A stretch of 64,000 nucleotides of DNA. It comes from Epiperipatus broadwayi (Eukaryota > Onychophora > Udeonychophora > Euonychophora > Peripatidae). Under the pieces are notes generated by a model that worked only from the letters and a program-made list of their open reading frames with translations, did no database searches and was not told the DNA's origin. Every line of letters starts with the position of its first letter. Position 1 is the first letter of the stretch. Shown here piece by piece: positions 59,595 through 64,000 of the stretch. Both the position numbers and the translations under genes were made by a program. The stretch lies in NCBI GenBank assembly GCA_028023455.1, contig JAQFVV010012513.1, positions 631,001-695,000 of the forward strand. The letters are read 5' to 3'.

Positions 59595-62460
59595 ACATGT
59601 ACATTTTATTTTGTCTTTTCTAATTCTGTGGAAAGTTATAAATGTTTGATGACTTTAACTACTAGATTAATTCTCTCTTAATGAACACTGCAGCCTGTCA
59701 CACAACATAATTTAATACATTAATTTTTTAAAATAATATAAAATGAAGCAATTTCAGCACCATCATGCCTCTTAAAATGCCAAGTATGATAGTGCCATCA
59801 CAGCTTACTTTTGTGAAATAGTTAAATAACATTTTCTTGACAATATTACAATGATTACCCCACAATTTCTTAATTCATAACTATGATTCTTTAAATCACT
59901 ATTCAAAGTTATCAATAAATTCAGAACCACAGATCTCCCTCTAATTTAATGGGCAATAATCTTTTATTTAATCCTCCAACTGATGAGTTATCTTGATTTC
60001 AAAATATGTTATTACTATTTGGGACAGTATGCACACAAACACTAACTTGTTATATTTTTTCTTGTATTTTTTGAATGATTTTGGTGCTCAAACTACAATG
60101 CCCAGTTTTATCTTGCCTAATGTAATTTAGCTTTTTTTATATTTTATCTATATACTAACATATATACAATTCCACTGTTATCATATTAAATTAAATATTT
60201 TTATAGATTTATTATGATGTAAACATACTTATTAAGAAACAATTATTTATATTAATTTTACAAAATAAAAATGCAAATAAACCATGTATAAAATTAAGTC
60301 ATAATTTTACAAAATATCAAAATTGTGCAGTATAATCAATACATGCTTGCAAATAGAGAAAAACTACTCACCTGAAATTGACTTTTTCTCACCTATATTT
60401 GATTTTTGTCAATAGATACTACCATCTAAGCAGCTTACTTTGAGTTAAGATCAATAAAATTATGTACTTGTTTAACTTTTATTGTCAAATTGAAGCAATG
60501 CTGGCAAATGAATAGAAGAGTTATGATTTAAATTATTTGAATCAATTGTCAGAGTAGGTGAAGTCCAAAAGGTTAAACATAGGTTTTGATAATGAAATTT
60601 ACTAAAAGATGAACTTTCCAATATAAGTTTTTTATCAAATGGATTTTGTCCAATACATCAGGCATATGAATAGAAAAAAATTGACATTTCAAAGTCTGTA
60701 TACTGTCATGCAGGTATAAAAACATTACAGGAATATTTTTACTTTATTAGAATCTACATCATAGATTAAATTAAGCCGTTTCTAACTGTGTAAAGTAGCT
60801 TAATGCTCAGTTATGGATGCACTGATAAATGATTATTATGAGTATGTTCTAAAAAAAATACATTTGTATTAAATTTATATTATTAATTTTTTTTTTTTTA
60901 AAACTTAATACTTCTGATAATTTGGATAAACCTTATAATAGACTTTTGGCCTACTTCTGCCAAACTCATTTCCTTTAAGTTTTATAAACATGTTTGGTTT
61001 GGATGACAATATAATATAATGCAACGACAGAGCTGTTGTCTAGCATAGCATTGTTGTTGCCAGAAATCAATCTGTCTTTGTTTGACAAGCTTTAAACCAT
61101 GCACATTAGATGCCATTATATTTTTTAAGAAGATACTTTCATTTAATTTGAGGGGAAAATGTAAGGCTTTTTTATAGTTAATTAAAAGTAGATCAAAAAG
61201 AAAATGAAATTTTAATTCCATTTTGGATTGCTTGTGTAAAATATGCTTTTATAAATCACTGAATTAGATGATTTTATTAAATACTTCCAAAAACTAAAAA
61301 CAAACATATAATATATATAAAGTATTTTTTTTTCACAAAAATTATTTTATTTAACTTGAAGATTGTTTAAAAAACAAAAAATAATTTTTTAGTTAAATCA
61401 CAATTTTGCTTGTTATATGTTTCTTTAAATAAAAACTGGAGCATCCATTAATTAATTCAGGCATTACATCCTGTAATCAAACTAAATTCTCTATTATTGC
61501 TTGAATTAATTAATTTATGGATGTTCCATACTGCTATTTAAAGTTATACATAACCAAAACTATGGTTCAAGATTTTTTTATATTTTTTTTTTATGCATTA
61601 GTTTTCAAATTAAAGAGAAAGTACTTCAAAAATATTTATATATACATAATTTTTATAGCAATGTTGTTAATACATATTTATAGAATGCATAATAATTATT
61701 TATAAATTATTAGTAATTGTGAAAAATGTGTTCCTTAGATAAATGAGTGTAAAAAGAAAGCTATGGATCTTTATTATTTGTGTATTTGAATTAATTTATA
61801 TATTGGACTATGTGTTCTTATCATCAATGTAACTAAAAGATCATCAGGAGTGGTTACACACAAGTGCATACAGCCATTCCAGATTCAAAGAAAAAAAGGA
61901 TAATAAAGATGAGTTTATGATGATTACACAAACCAATCTTTGAAACAGAAATATATCCATATTTAAAACATGATGGACTATTAATATAAGAACATGATAT
62001 TTTGAAATTGCTATCTTTTAATTTCTACAGCATACTTTCTTTTTGAAATACTTCAATATTGTATCTAATGTTGATTCTTCCATACAGTCTATCCTCTATC
62101 ATATCTTTTCAATGATAACAAACAATATTGTATGTCATTTGAGCGGATCTTTATAATATACATTGATTGGGTCTCATCCATGGAAATCTGCTTAAGTTTA
62201 TGATAAAAATACACTTTCAAAAATTCTTATATTGTTTATGCATTTCACTTGTCAAAGCCAATGAAGATTAGATTTTACATAGTAGATTCTATAACATTAC
62301 ATTTAGCAAGTTGAATAATACATTAGTTGTATATATTACCTTGCCATTGTATTTTTGAACTTTTACAGAGTATTCTTAAATGAAATTTTTCTAATGCATT
62401 GAAGGCAATAGATAAAGCTGAAAAATGTTTCACAATTGTTATTAATTATGGAAGCAAAAC
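59595..62460. other. AT-rich sequence with unassigned antisense frame
   Basis: A 79-codon - strand frame (61221-60982) ends with a basic, cysteine-containing stretch but no family was recognised. No other frames, arms or SINE boxes were seen. Confidence 0.4.
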
Positions 62461-62465
62461 TCTTC

Positions 62466-62805
62466 ACACAGTAGTGCCACCCAGTGCAAGCCAGAGTAAT
62501 CATTGGATGCAAGAAAGTTTTTGCATAAAATCAATATCTAGTGCCCTACTCACCCAATATCCCCAGACTCGTTTTTAGCTTTCATCAGTGAGGAACATTG
62601 AATCTTACAGCACTGCACCTAAATCTTAGGATCTCATGAAAATCTCCAGCAGCCATCTTTTATTTGACTATAAAGCTAGGAGTCCAAACCTTCTTGCATC
62701 CATTGATTACTCTGACTTGTCCTAAGGGACTGTACAGTGAGGGGAGTTTTGCCTATGTTTGGAACAGCTTGTATAAGCATAGAAAATAGTGTTTATGTGA
62801 TGTTA
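62466..62805. mobile_element. Foldback element FB-C, long copy
   Basis: Left arm 62466-62512 (CACAGTAGTGCCACCCAG...) pairs with 62693-62739 imperfectly. The centre (AATATCCCCAGACTCG, CTTTCATCAGTGAGG) matches 42840-42880. A tail AACAGCTTGTATAAGC then TTATGTGATGTTA follows, as in other copies. Confidence 0.7.
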
Positions 62806-63199
62806 TTAATTATACTGGTGGAACTCAGTTATAATAATATTGAATAATATTAACCTAATGAGTGGCATGTATTGAAATTTATGGTCTTTTTCAAATGTTA
62901 ACTTTTGGTGAAAATTCAACCTTATGCCATCAGCTGCACTCAAATTAGTTAACAGCTAAGCAAACATATTAATGCTATTTCTATTTTAAGATCATCATAG
63001 AATCCAATTTGGTATTAAGGTTTGCATGTAGGTTTAATGGTAATGTAAAAGTGATACAAAAGAGTTAATTTCATCTTGATTGGCATATTTTAAGGTAGAC
63101 TTTTTCATATTAATGTTTATAGTTGTCAGATAAAAAAAAAATCTGTTACCATTTTAATTGATTGGTTATTAAGTGAAGATTTCTATTTTTCTTTCTTTT

Positions 63200-63960
63200 T
63201 TTATCATGTGACTAAGTCCAAATGAATAATTGAAGTTTTAGATTGTTTATCCAAGTAATAATTTCCTGGATAAAATTCATTCTGAGTTATAATACAACAT
63301 GGTTGTTTTTGCCAATCAACAGTTGCCTCTTCCACATTATGTAGAGCAGAGAGGCCAACAGAGGTTTGATAAATATGACACACCTTGAAAATATGAATTA
63401 TGGTTTGCAAGCACCTACACCACAATTTGGAGCATCCAAAAATTCCCATTGGATAACAAACAATTATGTCTACTCTCACCTGTTCTGATTCTGTTAATCT
63501 TCATCCATAATTTTTTTGAGAAAGAAGAAACAGGTATTCGAAGGATAATATCTGTAATTTGGTTGTGATTATTGTTGAAGTTGTTCCAGTCATGGACCCA
63601 CATGTTGTTGTTAGCCAATGTAGATGGTTGATGAAAATCATAAGTAAACCAGAACAATCACCTTGATTTTAGTCTAAGCTTTGGGGATTGATTGGTTAGA
63701 ATGAGATTAACGATGTGGCAAAATAGCTCAATAAGCTTGGTGAATTTATTGGCAGTTGCCACCCTGCATCTAAAGTTACCTGGAGGTATATTTGAAAGTA
63801 TAGGTAACCATCCTATAATATTGATTTGTGAGGGCCAGAGATTATATGTAGAATTTCATTGATATGCGTAGCTTGATGTGGGCAATTCTGCACATGATAT
63901 ACAAAACTGATTAAACATGTTAATTAGTACACATCTAGATTTTTTTTATATCTATGACTA
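63200..63960 (-). mobile_element. Antisense LINE C-terminal fragment (I/Jockey/CR1-like)
   Basis: Read right to left. 63815-63663 gives IGWLPILSNIPPGNFRCR and KLIELFCHIVNLIL, the WLPVL.NI.P...RR block that follows RT in these LINEs. 63657-63415 continues with SSFSKKLWMKINRIRTG and then frameshifts near 63450. The next frame reads KLWCRC and QTIIHIFKVCHIYQTSVGLSALHNVEEATVDW. The IN(R)IRTG...C.C....T..HI...C block is the C-terminal cysteine-histidine region of octopus-type and insect-type LINEs. At least two frameshifts make it dead. It ends near 63200 at a run of T on the + strand. Confidence 0.65.
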
Positions 63961-64000
63961 TATGTATATGCACATGTTTATATTTATATAGATGAATTGT

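Noticed and set aside
63204-63657. Two overlapping - strand frames as separate small genes
   Set aside because: They are two frames of one frameshifted LINE C-terminus.

Overview
The window is very AT-rich eukaryotic DNA. It has no operons or Shine-Dalgarno sites, long repeat-filled non-coding stretches and abundant (AT)n and tetranucleotide microsatellites. It holds remnants of RTE-type and other non-LTR retrotransposons, Penelope-like elements with a GIY-YIG domain, tRNA-derived SINEs, and many small elements built from inverted arms. This mix resembles a coleoid cephalopod genome, probably an octopus. That is an inference from repeat style; no species was tested. Almost all long open frames are repeat-derived or chance frames.

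Host coding signal is sparse. The best is a pair of exons on the + strand at 23577-23650 and 44252-44356. Both have good splice sites and compatible phases, and joined they read like part of the C-terminal (ERAP1_C-like) domain of an M1 zinc aminopeptidase. The intron between them would be 20.6 kb and carries most of the repeats in the middle of the window. A second possible gene start lies at 51430-51760: a TATAAAAG box, an upstream TGACGTAA site, a leader with a 12-bp perfect hairpin, and a 28-codon frame that ends at a GTAAGA.

Layout. 1-5.3 kb: an antisense reverse transcriptase scrap (about 1200-1420), a Penelope GIY-YIG end (1994-2533), a repeat whose core is inverted relative to a copy near 28 kb, and a 70-bp-arm foldback (4800-5280). 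5.3-16 kb: a 266-bp CTAT microsatellite, SINEs, a tandem 66-bp array inside a foldback (9452-9770), a 239-bp tandem duplication (10321-10790) and further foldbacks. 16-24 kb: a dead RTE copy flanked by two copies of an interspersed repeat, then aminopeptidase exon 1. 24-28.8 kb: a nest in which an RTE copy (24859-27190) sits between two pieces of an antisense LINE, followed by a second Penelope end. 29.5-30.3 kb: a 600-bp foldback beside a 160-bp ATT tract. 31.6-34.3 kb: a longer but badly decayed RTE copy. 35-46 kb: SINE, foldbacks, an ancient RTE fragment split by a foldback, aminopeptidase exon 2, and a short RTE 3' end. 46-64 kb: another RTE 3' end, cruciform palindromes, the candidate promoter, more foldbacks, a SINE, and an antisense LINE C-terminus at the right edge.

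Nothing here forms a pathway. The picture is a large intron-rich gene region filled by several generations of transposable elements. All six recognised RTE copies lie on the + strand, the sense of the aminopeptidase gene. At least seven families of inverted-arm elements recur, some as near-perfect hairpins.
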